The notes under the pieces were generated by a model, which saw only the letters and a program-made list of their open reading frames with translations, was not told the DNA's origin and did no database searches. Both the position numbers and the translations under genes were made by a program. Source: Naganishia liquefaciens (Eukaryota > Basidiomycota > Tremellomycetes > Filobasidiales > Filobasidiaceae). Taken from it: a DNA stretch of 64,000 bases. The stretch spans positions 62,001 through 126,000 of the forward strand of contig BLZA01000020.1 in assembly GCA_013423385.1 (NCBI GenBank). The letters run 5' to 3'. Below are positions 11,401 to 22,042 of the stretch, piece after piece (the first letter of the stretch is position 1; each line of letters opens with the position of its first letter).

Positions 11401-13661
11401 CTTCTGCGATGTCGGTGCAGTCTCGTAGCTCTCTGTCTCCGCCTGCGAACCCTTCGGGCGTATCGCTGAATTCTTCTCGTCACAGGCCTCAGGTAAGTAC
11501 TCAGCCCGAAGCAAAGGAGAACGGATAGACGCTCATCGAATTGTCTGACGCACGTTCTAGACTCAAATGCACTCCGTTGATCTTGCTCCTACACCTACTA
11601 CTGCCAAAGTCGCGCTCAGGTCTGCTTGTCACATTCCCGTGCCAAACAAGGACGGAAACGAGCCTCGATTGCCAAACGCGGTTGGCGATAACCAAGCTCC
11701 TCCATCGCAAAAGCAGCCTCTTGACGCGTCGGCGCAGCTCGAGCCTCCGTCGGACCAACAAGAACAGCAGTCATCCACGGAGGCGCGGTTGCACATCGAC
11801 CAGCGCTTGCCTGAGGTGGATTCTTCCTCTGGGGCCAAAGACTCGGATGTCAAGGAGCTCAAGAAGCAGGCAGATGATTCGCGCAAGCCAATGGCCGAGG
11901 ACAAGGGCACAGTCACCGACGAATTTGCCGCGAAGCCTGTCGCCATTGCGCAATCTTCCGTGAAGGCTTCCGCGAAGTTGATGGAGTCTCCTTGTCCTCC
12001 ATCCCTGCCTACGAATGCTTTGGACACCTCGCTGAATTCTTCTCGTCACAGGCCTCAGGTAAGTGATGGGCCCAAAGCCAAGAAGAACGGAAAGACGCTC
12101 ATCGTATTGCCTTACGCGCTTCCTAGACACGAACACAGTCCACCTATCTTGCTCCGCGACCTGCTGTTGCCAAAGTCGGACTCAGTTCTTCTCGTCACAA
12201 CCCCGCAACACAGAAGGATGGGAACGAGCAGCAGCTGTCGAATGCTGTTGTTGCTATCAAGGATTTTCAGGCCCAGAATCAGCCTCTTGACGAGCCGGCT
12301 CGGGTCCAGTCTCCGTCGAGCGTACATTCTCGTAACGAAAAGCCATTCACCGAGGCGCGGTCGCACATCGACCAGTGCTTGTCTGAGGTAGGACCTGCTT
12401 CTGGGGCTCTTACCTCGGCGGTCAAGGGACCCAAGGAGTGCGCAGATGACTAGCGCAAGCGAGAGGGCGAGGAGACGCGCACATTCACCGACGTATCTGC
12501 CGAAACACCGGTCTCCTCCACAAAGGCTTCCGCTGAACCTTCCGCGAAGTTGATGGAATCCCCTAGTTCTCTGCCTCTGCCTGCGAACTCTTCGGGCACG
12601 ACGCTGGACTCTTCTCGTCATAGGCCTCAGGTGAGTACTCAGCCCAAAGCCAAAAAGAACGGAAAGACGCTCATCGCATCGCCTGACGCGCCTCCCAGAC
12701 ACAAACAAAATCCTCCGGTCTCGCTTCTCGACCCATTGTCGCTGCAAAAGTCGCGCTGAACTCTTCTCGTCACAATCCCGCCACCAAGACGGACGGAAAC
12801 GAGCAGCAACTGTCAACTGCGGTTGGCAAGAGCGAAGCTTCCTGCGCCCAGAAGCAGCCTTTTGACGAGCCGTCTCAGACTATGGCACTTCCCCCCGAAC
12901 AGGAACATGGGTCATCCACCGAGGCGCCTTTGCACACCGGAGAGCTTGAGTGCGCCTTGCCTGAGCTGGAATCCGCTTCCGAGAGCGAGAATGAAGACGA
13001 CGAGCAGCACAAATCGTCGGCAGATGGCCAACCCAAGCGAAGGCCTAAAGGCCAAGGCTTCGCCAAGAAACGTGCCCATTTGTTGGCGGAAATCACACTT
13101 GCTCTCCTCGATCGTCCGGCCAAGAGACAACCGAGTCCTGTCCACGCCCAGTGGCTCGCCCTTGCCGAGTCGCTCAACCAAAGAATCAAGCAAGAGAATG
13201 CGCGGATCAGCAGACTGGAGAAGAACCCAGCCGGTTGGGAAATGCTTGCTCTGATCGATGTGTCTAAAAATGTGCAGTATCTACACCAGGCTCCGCTCGG
13301 GATGCATCGACCACCGGTGACTCCGCTCGGAATGCATCGACCTTCTGTGATGGCTCTGGGTCAACTTCATGCCGGTCCATCGCCAATGTCTTTTGCGCCG
13401 CGAACGCCCTACCCATCGCCCTACCGGCAGCAACCTGGTGAAGCATTCCCGCCGCTGCCAACCTATGGTCAGCTTCAAGCCATTCAACCTCGCCCGATGC
13501 AGCCAAGGGCAGGCGTTCGAGGTGGCCCGAGACCGGAAACGGCGCATCAAGCAGTCTATGGGCACCAAAGCAAAGATGGAGGCAAGACTGGCATCACCAG
13601 GGGAATGGGTATTGGCAGTAGCGTATGGAGCGGTCGGAGACGAGGTGGTGGCCGAGGGTAG
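8457..13661 (+). pseudogene. DupA left copy: large membrane protein of unknown family, one frameshift
   Basis: Seven exons are supported by GT-AG borders shared with the inverted copy: 8457-9134, 9201-9302, 9364-11492, 11561-12058, 12127-12387, 12454-12630, 12699-13661. Parts in order: hydrophobic N-terminus (MIGLSCLSIVHGQALLG), an Asn-rich segment, a charged coiled coil (about residues 150-225), a membrane helix (RVIIAVVSLASKVMVILL), a 37-residue Glu/Asp/Pro/Ala repeat (about six units), then a module ending NWEVLALIDI (about 11000-11250) and a second ending GWEMLALIDV (13026-13262), and a Gly/Arg C-terminus. ATG 8457 is chosen because upstream sequence is not open in the right copy. A tandem ATCGG (10550-10559) absent from the right copy shifts the frame in exon 3, so this copy is probably broken. 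An in-frame TAG at 12451 is removed by intron 12388-12453. Confidence 0.7.
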
Positions 13662-13867
13662 CCTGATGAACGGGAATCTGCTTGATGATTGCGTGAAGAA
13701 TGGCTGCTGGATGATGGCATGAAGAATGACTGCTTGATGATTCGATCGAGAATGATTCGTGATTGACATCGTGATACAGTGAGATATAATGTAATATAGA
13801 ACCCGAAACAGTTGTCAAGACTTGAAATGTGAATTTTGTTTTCTTGCTATCTATGCTTGAATTCCAT

Positions 13868-14370
13868 CGTTGGCTATTACTGCACCGCTCAAGCAGATGC
13901 TCGGACTACACGTTGGCGCCAACGGCCTCTTCTCACCATTAGCGACTCCTCAGCAGAAACCAAATCTTCTACGCGTCCGTCGCTGTCCGAAAGCCAACAG
14001 ACATCATTCAATGGCCGGCCTTCGTATCCATAATACATGCATTCAAGTCCATCGTACTAAGCCTTATCGTCGCAGTAATCGGGACCATGCCTTCCGAATC
14101 AGTTCACGAAGTAATATTCGAACCCGCGAATGCAAACGCAAACACCAACACAATGACCGCCGCCGTCACCCGACCTCGTCGCTTTGGCATCACAGAGCGG
14201 CACAGATGTCTTTGCCATCCGAAGTCCAGCATTGAATCACGCGGCAGCGACCAAAGCTGTCGCCACGACCTGGGCGAAGCACGTTTCCGGCTCGAATTCG
14301 AATGACAACGCATCATCGACATTTGCAGAGGTGCTGCCTCAAGCGCAAGAGCTTGACTAGAAGCGAAAAT
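13868..14370 (+). pseudogene. Relic of DCP1 exon 3 (left)
   Basis: The DNA matches DCP1 exon 3 in order and orientation: CTCAAGCAGATGCT, then the CAACAGACATCATTCAATGGCC block, the GAGCGGCACAGATGTCTTTGCC block, GCGGCGACCAAAGC-like sequence and the CTCAAGCGCAAGA block just before the exon end. The proline and (NP) regions are missing and the frame is lost. It lies 200 bp after DupA, so DupA sits between DCP1 and a partial DCP1 duplicate. Confidence 0.75.
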
Positions 14371-15351
14371 TCATGAATGAATTCATACCGCATGAGTTCT
14401 GCAGCTGGAACATGTCCACTCAGACTCGGGACGTAAACTTGATCATTGCTATTCATGCTTGTACTCCGTCTTTGGCTGTAGCCTTCGCGAACTATTCTTG
14501 CCCTATTCTTGAAGGAAAGGCATAGCTGTGCATGATAAGGATGTCGGCAAGAAGGCGCCGTGATCATCGAGGACATACACCCATTAACCGATTCAACTTC
14601 CTTGACGTACCTCACGCGAGCTCGCTCAAGTCGAGGTAACCGTCATTTCGTCAGCACCACGTGAGCGTAGATATCAGCCAAGCGATTCGTAGCGATAACA
14701 TGCGTGATTCGGCGATGGAATGCGGAAAGGGCAAGAAAGCAGGCCTTCGAAGGGTACCGCGTCACGTCATTCCTGTCGGCTTGCTGGTAAATGCCATTCA
14801 TCGGCTCTTAGGGAGCAATTATTTTTGTGAAATGAAGAGTTGAGATTGAATGATCAGAGCACAGAGCTCAGTCGCAAGTTAGAGTCTCTGATGCGAGCAG
14901 CCGTCGAATTCTCGACGGAGTCGCCGAGGCAGCAGGAATATGCCATCAAGGACAATGTGTCAAGGACCCGAGACAGAGGTCTTCTGGAAAGGGTAGTCCA
15001 CCAGAATAAGAGATCCCATACGATCTATTCGGGCAATACTGGAGATGGAGTCTCGTCGAGCCGATCCTTTCCATACCGATCTATAAGGACCGGGCATGCC
15101 CAGGGACAAAAGTCATATCGGCATGAACTGAGAAGTTTCGGTCCGCCCTGAGTCTCAACGTTCCACCCTTTCGGCATGATGACATTGGCTTCGTCACCCC
15201 ATCAAGCTTATAACGGCTGCTCAACGAGGACGCATGCTCAAGCGCCGTTCTTGGTAATGTGAACTCGTCCCGCACAGCGGCATGCTACAACAAGGATTAT
15301 CTCTACAACGAATTGTCCATCATTCGACTTCCACCACCACCTACTGGCACG
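14371..15351. other. Intergenic; holds the presumed circle-opening point
   Basis: No convincing gene. Homology to the right copy runs through it but switches ends near 14735-14755: the part below continues at 23735-23985, the part above at 33.6-34.15 kb. A small sequence (CTAT-CATGCTTG) close to 14450 resembles one at 13845, flanking the DCP1 relic. Confidence 0.55.
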
Positions 15352-17480
15352 TTACCACACCTCCTTTCCCCCACCTGGTGCCACCAAATCCCTTCCCGCA
15401 TTACCCCCCAACGGAACATCCTTGAACGGCACCGGCGTCGCAGCATCACGATACGGCTCTGCCACGGCCCTCGCGTTCCGGCCCCACGGATACTGCACGA
15501 CCAAGCCTGCAGCTGTGCCTGGCGTTGTCGTTGCCGGTGAGGGCGTGAAAGGACTCTTGAAGAGGGTATCTTTTGCGGGGAAGGAAGCTTGGATGCCTAC
15601 AGGCGAGCTGGTCAGCGCCAAAACGACGAGAGAGCTTTGGGCGAAGCACTCACGGGACAAGCGGATCGATGGGTTACGGCTTCGGGCGTCTTTTGCTTCT
15701 TTACGGAGTTGCCGAGGAAGTAACGAAAGGCCAAGCGCGAATGATCCGATCAAGAGCTACCGCGAAGAAGGAAAGCGATCAACGACCTGTCTCGAGATCA
15801 TGCGATCTGTGCGTACCCCAGTCCATGCCCAGAACGTCACGACCATCCACTTTTCATCTCCCCATTTCCCGATCCCGACTTTCTCGTTGGCGATCCCTCC
15901 GATGAGCAAAGTGACGCCAAGCGCAATGTGGATAAAGTTTCGGGGCGGACGATGCGTCCGGAGAGGATCGTAGCGATGGTGAATCCAGAGTCCGAGGGAT
16001 AACTGGATCAGGAGGAGGACGACGAGGATTAGGCCGAGAATCTGTAAAGTAAAGAGTGGTTCAGTGAGTGGCGGAATGGTAACGGAGAGCAGAACAGCAG
16101 GAACAAGTTGACGAGCGCGTCGTGGTTGCACCGACTCTGCGAGTCTTTTGCTGACTGCGCATATTCGCCCTTCCGCGAACCCCGACAATGGCTCACACCG
16201 ACAACCGGTGAGATCCACACATATCCATCGCTGTCTCGAATCCCTGCTCAACATCCGACTCAAGACACCGAGACGTCTCTCGCGTCGAGGTTGATTGAGC
16301 GCATTCATTGCGTTCGACCACCAAGCCAACTCGCCCCGCTCCTCCACTTCTTCCGCCACATCTCCTGCCCCCGCAAACCAACGACCCCCTCAACTCCCAT
16401 CGCAAGCCTTCTACCCAAACCCCCCAAACCCCAACCCCTTGACCCACACTCCAACTCACCGCATGCGCATCCTTGAAATGCCTCCCTCCGCGCATCCGAT
16501 TCCCCGCGATCGCACACCCAATGCCCGCCAACGCCACGCCGAGCGTTCCGAATTGTATTCCCCGATGAGAAGGTAGCCAGACTTTCGTGCCCCTGAGTGT
16601 CGAGGATAGGGTTAGTGTCTTTTGTGGAGGGGGAGGGAAGGCGCCGAGCTTACCTTCCGAATCGGGCGATGAGGACTGCGAGCTGGTGGGGGTTGATTGA
16701 TCAGTCGGTTGCGTATCAGTGAGTAGATGAGCAACGTACGGGGGCTGTGATCATCCACCCGATCGTCTGTTCCATCCGTTAGCGAATGAAGCGATACTGA
16801 GCGGAAGACAGCGTACCATAAATGCTGCATGCGCGCGAATGACTTTTTGTCTTTTCGCCGCCGTTTCCGAGGAAACAGCAATGCCGGCAGATGCACTGCC
16901 GTTCCCTTGATTCTCCACACCGGGGGAACCATCCGCGTAGAAAACGAGATCAAAAATCCCATGTTCCTCGTGCATTCGTATCTTGGCATCCTCTGCTCTC
17001 CCATTCACGTCCAATATCGGTGGCGTCGTCGAATACGCCCAAAGCATTCCGATCGGTACCTCTGGAACACCGATGGAAGGCTGAGTATATGTGCAACTGA
17101 GGAATGACGACGTGCTGCTGTTCCCTGAAACGAGCGCCGTCGTTCCAGCATGATTCAACTCGGGCGGCAAATGTCCATGCTACGCTGCGTCAACACACTG
17201 GGAACCCTTCTACATGAACGAGACTCACCCCATCTCGTTCGCTGATGATACACCCCTCTTGCCCGCGCCAAAGAACGACCATCCTACTCCCGCGCATCTT
17301 ATACCCGCTCCCGACCCCGATCCACCCGACCGGCACGCGCGCCTCGACCTCGTACCGGACGAGCGGGGCGTCATCATGGGTGGCGTGGATGCAGAATACG
17401 CGGTTGCACCAGCTTGCCGAGTGGGAAGCGAGCGCGAGGGGCGCACACAGCAGCAGCAGCAGGGGCAGCAGCCGCATCAT
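15352..17480 (-). CDS. DOMON-cytochrome b561 transmembrane protein
   Basis: Eight exons: 17480-17229, 17179-16817, 16766-16740, 16682-16654, 16592-16460, 16041-15817, 15756-15654, 15596-15352; predicted 458 aa. A signal peptide (MMRLLPLLLLLCAPLALAS) leads into a DOMON domain (VPVGWIGVGSGYKMRG, MLWAYS...HEEHG). The b561 part keeps the expected histidines and helices: IRAHAAFM, TIGWMITAPLAVLIARFGR, PSHRGIQFG, KDAHA-ILGLILVVLLL, HHRYDP, RNFIHIALG. Such proteins move electrons across a membrane, with haem ligands on these His; the fungal substrate is unclear. Exons 3 and 4 are only 27 and 29 nt. Intron 5 is 418 bp. The last exon and 850 bp downstream were copied to 33.4-34.15 kb. Confidence 0.87.
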
Positions 17481-17540
17481 TGTTTGTGCGAGGGATCAGA
17501 CGGGTGATGGAAGCGGAAGCAGTCCCCGTGGGCCGCGGGG

Positions 17541-17557
17541 GCTATATATATCTATAC
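17541..17557 (-). promoter_or_regulatory. TATA-like element of the b561 gene
   Basis: An A/T alternation (TATATATATCTATA on plus, TATAGATATATATAG-like on minus) lies about 60-75 bp before ATG 17480 inside GC-rich DNA, a suitable place for a core promoter. No other TATA-like tract occurs nearby. Confidence 0.45.
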
Positions 17558-17776
17558 CGCTCGATCGCACAAAGGGGAAGCCGCATGATGAAACGCCAAA
17601 GGACCTCCTTTCCCCCTTTGCCTGACCGATGTTTGCTTCCGAGGAGGGGTGGATCTCATCTGATACACAACGGATTTCTATTCTTGGGAAGAGGATTTAC
17701 ATGGCTATTTAGTTGATTGCGGATAAACGTCCTTTCTTCCGCGTAGCGGTACTTGATTGAGCATGCCCGAAAGCGC

Positions 17777-20700
17777 TCAGGCCTGGGCATTGGCCTCGGC
17801 CGTCAATTTCGCCTGGTTCAACAACGAAGCCGGTGCATCGCCCCTGCGGCAAAAGTACAGGTCGTCAGACGTGTGCGCGCTCACACAGCGGGACAGGAAA
17901 AAGCCAAACCCACCTCGGCATGAACACCTCGATCAGTCGGATTCGATCGGGCACGTTGAACTCTGCGTCCTTGAGCAGCGCGTCCAGTTCCGCCGGCGTG
18001 TGCACGGCGTAGGAGGCGTGCGGGGTATTCTGTGCGGCGGCGCATCAGGGGATGAGGAGCGACGGTACAGTAAGCGCGAAGAATGATCAGTAAAGTAGGT
18101 TTCCAGATGAGCTCAAGTATCCATCAAGATCACGGCGCACCGACGTACGCTCTTGCCGACAAAGAAGGGCAACATCATCTGATGGTCAATCATCTGAATG
18201 TTATTGTACTGCGCCTTGACGCCGTGGATCTGTCGTTCAATTTCGTAGCTAACGAATGCAGGAAGGGATCAGCTCCCTGCGACGTCATCCCCCGTTTCAC
18301 ACGGCAACCCACCCGCCATTGTTGATCACAAACAAGTACGGACAAACGCCCTTCTTGACCATGGTCGCGACCTCTTGGATCGTCATCTGCAAACTTCCCT
18401 CGCCTGTCAATCCAGAGTTTAGCCATGCGCGCTGGCAATGAACCAGAGCGGGACGTACCGGTAAAGAGAATCGTTCGACCGGGATTCTTGCGTTCCGTCG
18501 CGGCGAGCTGCGGGGCAGATGTCAGCAGAGAGCGCGCAAGGTATGCATAGCACGTACAGCGACGCCCAAGGCGGCGCCGGTCGCCCAGCCGATAGAGCCT
18601 GTAAAGCGGTTAGCGCGAGGTCGAGCGACCGTCTCGGGCACTCACCCCACAAAGTCTGAACGACGCAGGAGGCGTTCGAGGGGAACGGCACGTTGACGAT
18701 TCCGAACGCGGATGTACCGGTTTCCGCCAGGATCAAATCTGTCGGGCGTCCGTCGTCAGCGCACGACACGCGGCTTCGATTTTGAGCATACGCACCGTGC
18801 TCCTTGAAGAATTTGCCGACCCTTGGCCACAACCACGTATGCCGAATCTCGCCCTCCATGTCCTCCTTGGGGACCTTTTCCGCTTCGGCACGCTGGGCCT
18901 CGCCGGCATCCTGAAGGGATTGATCGGTCGCCTTGCGGGGACCGCCCATCTCGGTGACAGCCTTGCCGAGGGCGGTGGTGAGCAAGGGAACAACGGAGCG
19001 GATGTCGGTCGTTGGGTAAGAAGCAAAGCCAATCTTAGTCTCGAACGAGTGCAGTTCGATGGTTTTCTAGAGAGTGGGAAAGCAGAGCGACAAAGGCGAG
19101 AGGGCGATGGGGCGAGCGGAGTATCAAGAGACAGCGGCAGCGGCAGCAGCAGTAGCAGCGCACAGCATGAGCGCGGTTCTACATCCAGGCGTGACCTGAC
19201 CCACCTCGACATTCAGATCAAACGTGAAACTTCCGGAGCTATGGACCTCGTCAGAGCCGTATCGCAATTTCACCCTCAACGGGACTCACTTGAAATCACT
19301 CTCGAGCTTGCCGCACATGAGCACCCAGTCAGCACTCTCGACTTCTTGCCGCACAGCAGGAAGTGAGTTCTTGCCGACGTAGGCGCCACCGTACTGCGGG
19401 TGTTGTTCGTCGAGCACAGACCTATGGAGCGTTCAGAGGGGATCCGAAATGGGTGGAGAAAGGTACGCACTTGCCCATGGGAGCTGCAAGAGATCAGCAT
19501 GGGCGCCAAAAGGGAAGCCGAGCGACCCACTCTCGAAGAACCTGATGCCGCTCTTCTCCACGAGCTTTCGCAAGCCGGGTCCACACCCGAACCGATCGGC
19601 ACACACATCAATGATTGCAATCGGCTTCTTGGCTTGCTTGAAGCGGGCGGTGATTTCGTCGATTACATGGGAGAGGACGGGGTTGCTCTCGAGGGTGTTT
19701 TCCTCGGAAGAGGGCAAGGGAGGGGCAGAGTGCGGGTAGGGCTGCCGACAGGTCAGCAAATGAAACATTCGAACGAAGAAATCACGTACAAGAGGTGTCT
19801 TGAGGCCATCGGAGGAGACTTTGACGTGGAACAGGTCGGTGGGCAGTCCGAGGTAGACGGGCTTGCACTGAAAGGGTGTCAGCGTGGAAACATCACAGGG
19901 GGAGGCAACACAGTCTTTGCGTTTCCGAGCGGCGTGTGATTATGCGAGAACATTTGTAGACGAGAAACGTCCTACACACGTCTTTTGACGGGGATCCTCC
20001 GTCGTATCTAGCGGTAATAGCCAAAAATGGGAAGGAAGAACAGCCCTGCACTCAAACGTCGTCTCGCTCGCGGCTACGAGTTCACCCTGCAGCTCACTCG
20101 ACCCGGGCATACCTCGAGCTGACCGCTGTGAGCCGTACTCTTTTCTAATCCGGCTGTGTGTGCCCCGAGAAAAGTGCCTCGTGAAATTCCTCTAGCCAGG
20201 ACTCGTCGAGCTCATTGCTTGTTCGACTCGCGTAAAGAAGCCACCCTACGACGGCGCTTGCGAAGCCTTTTTCGCGAACGCTCGACCACAAACCCTGCCA
20301 TCTGCAGCCCGCCTCGAAACGTCATCGCTCGCAACTCGCATTCCGGATGCCCTGGACTTTCTGCCCATCGCGCGTGCTACCCGTGTTGACGGTCAGGTCA
20401 CTGATAATACGTTTGCAGGATCCTTCCGTCACATGCCGAGATCGCCATTAACGCGAGACCAGACACCTCGGCAATCCTGTGACGACTCCAACAAAGGTTG
20501 ACAGCGGCGCCTTGCCTCCTCACAAAATGTCGCGACACATTCCCGTCGAATCTTGCTGTACTCGAGTAACTCGACCCCGTTCGGAACTCAAGGAACGTTC
20601 GCTTCGGCGCGAGGCTTCTCTTTGCGAAAGCTCGACCGCGAGCTCCCTTCTCCTTCGTCCCTGAAAGGTCCGCCTTGCGAGGCCTCGAGGCATCATTTCC

Positions 20701-21834
20701 CCGCCGGCGCTTCTCTGACCTGTGGTGCCGGTCTTCTGTGCAGCGCTCGGAATCGACCCGGGTTTTTCGTGCCTGAGGCGCACACGTTTTCGCTGACGCT
20801 CGGTGGCAAACACGAATCCCGCGGCCGTCCGTGGGTGACCTCCAGGCTTGAGGAACGGCCTCGCTGGCGCTTGACGAGATAGGTGAACCCGCGCGCTACG
20901 ACGCGCTCGAAAGTCCTTGCCTACGGCGCTTCCTGTCCTCGCTCCGCTCGTTGAGACCGGTATTGTCGGCCGCCCTACGACGGTCTCGAGGGATCCTCGC
21001 CTGCGGCGCCTCCTATCCTTGCTCCGCTCGACGAGACCGGTATTCTCGCTCCCTGCGGTCCCCCGGATCGTTCGCCTCGCCGCCCTCGCTTCGCTCGGTC
21101 TCCTCGTGCTCACCTCTGTCAAAGCCACCCCCATCACCCTATCCACCTCCTCCGTCCACCTACTCCCTTGCTTCAAGACCCCGACGGCGGCTACCAAATG
21201 ACTACTCATGGCGCTAAACGTATCAAACGACCCGTTGCCTAGGGTATGATGCAAGAGCGCATGCGAGCCCTGGAGACGGGTCGAGGGGAGACCGACGAGG
21301 TGGAGGATGGGCAGTCGTTCGGCCATGGAGCCGCTGCGTGGGAGGGAGCGGGAAGGGGAAACGATCAGTCCTTCAGCCAGACGCAGACCACACAATCCAA
21401 GGAGGGAAACGCACGCAACACCATTCAACGCACTCAACTCTCCGACTCCAAACGTCGTCACGAGCACACCTAGCCCATGCTTGACCCTCGCATACCCATC
21501 CGCGGCATACGCTCCACCGAGTTCGTTGGCTACGGGGGCGCGCGCGCACGCGCACGTCAGCACGAGTCGCGAACACCCGATCCGACAATGCCACGACGAC
21601 TACATACCATCACCGACCCATTCGAGCTCGGGATCATTCTCGATATAGTCCAAGAACTGGCAATCTCCGTGTCAGCCGACGTGCGTGCAATTGCTTCTTG
21701 GGGAAACCCATATCGACGGACGGGCTCACCTCGAGGTTAAAGTCTCCGGGACATCCAAAGATGTGCTTTACGCCGAGCTGTTTCCACCGCGCGGTGATGT
21801 ATTCGCTGAGAGTGATCTGATCGGGGTAGGACAT
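17777..21834 (-). CDS. PDC1: Pyruvate decarboxylase (TPP enzyme)
   Basis: Seventeen exons from ATG 21834 to TGA 17777; exon borders: 21834-21730, 21656-21608, 21529-21415, 21333-21114, 19867-19790, 19741-19531, 19483-19471, 19421-19290, 19238-19205, 19066-18796, 18738-18646, 18598-18558, 18507-18459, 18403-18313, 18248-18149, 18029-17914, 17843-17777. Predicted 594 aa. It converts pyruvate to acetaldehyde and CO2 in the cytosol. Seen: [13 protein letters not shown], catalytic-Glu motif [15 protein letters not shown], double His HHTLGNG, TPP/Mg motif GEGSLQ...VINNGGYEIE. All phases agree. Exon 7 is a 13-nt microexon completing TPMGKS. Intron 4 (21113-19868, 1246 bp) is about 20 times the usual size and contains a repeat shared with an SF3B3 intron. 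The symbol follows fungal usage; the paralogue number is unknown. Confidence 0.93.
20870..21113 (-). repeat. Intron-borne repeat at the 5' end of PDC intron 4
   Basis: Read in the direction of PDC, the intron opens GTGAGCACGAGGAGACC then GAGCGAAGCGAGGGC and carries about three ~75-80-bp units (each with GAGCGGAGC-AGGA-AGG and GGCGCCG then CTCGAGACCGTCGTAGG or variants). The first intron of SF3B3 starts in the same way and has the same GAGGCGCCGC...CTCGAGGCCGTTGTAGGATGGCCGA-type block, also in sense. The rest of this long intron (19.87-20.87 kb) has no clear coding signal. Confidence 0.65.
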
Positions 21835-22042
21835 TGTGTGGGGCTGTGGATGATGGTGCAGTGGACGAGGGGGACGAGGGGGAGCTGACTCGAGCCCGAC
21901 GAGCATGGCCTTGTGTCTAATATAACTACTTTTTGCCCTCGCTGACGCCCGCGAGATGCGAGATACGTCAGCTTGCCCGGCCATGGCCGAACCGAGCGGA
22001 TGCAAATTATTTCTGTCATCCGTCACTGTATGTGGCTACACG

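Larger units (their letters stand above)
5905..15640. repeat. Left (donor-like) copy of the ~10-kb inverted duplication
   Basis: From about 5.9 kb (DCP1 3' repeat) to about 15.64 kb (intron 7 of the b561 gene) the sequence has a reverse-complement counterpart at 23.7-34.2 kb. Landmarks: DupA 8457-13661 matches 30983-24765; 6514-7743 matches 32940-31690; 13868-14483 matches 24560-23985; 14640-14755 matches 23845-23735; 15596-14745 (read on minus) matches 33377-34150 (read on plus). This copy is contiguous with two intact host genes, DCP1 and the b561 gene, so I take it as the original locus. Confidence 0.8.

Noticed and set aside
12112-12816. A 234-codon minus-strand ORF with an identical twin at 26346-27050
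   Set aside because: It is the antisense shadow of DupA exons and introns in the gene-conversion tract. Its identity between copies reflects the DNA identity, and it crosses well-supported splice sites of the sense gene.
20520-21563. A 347-codon minus-strand ORF around PDC
   Set aside because: It joins PDC exons 3-4 with intron sequence and runs on into intron 4; the Arg-rich second half comes from the intron repeat, not from a protein family.
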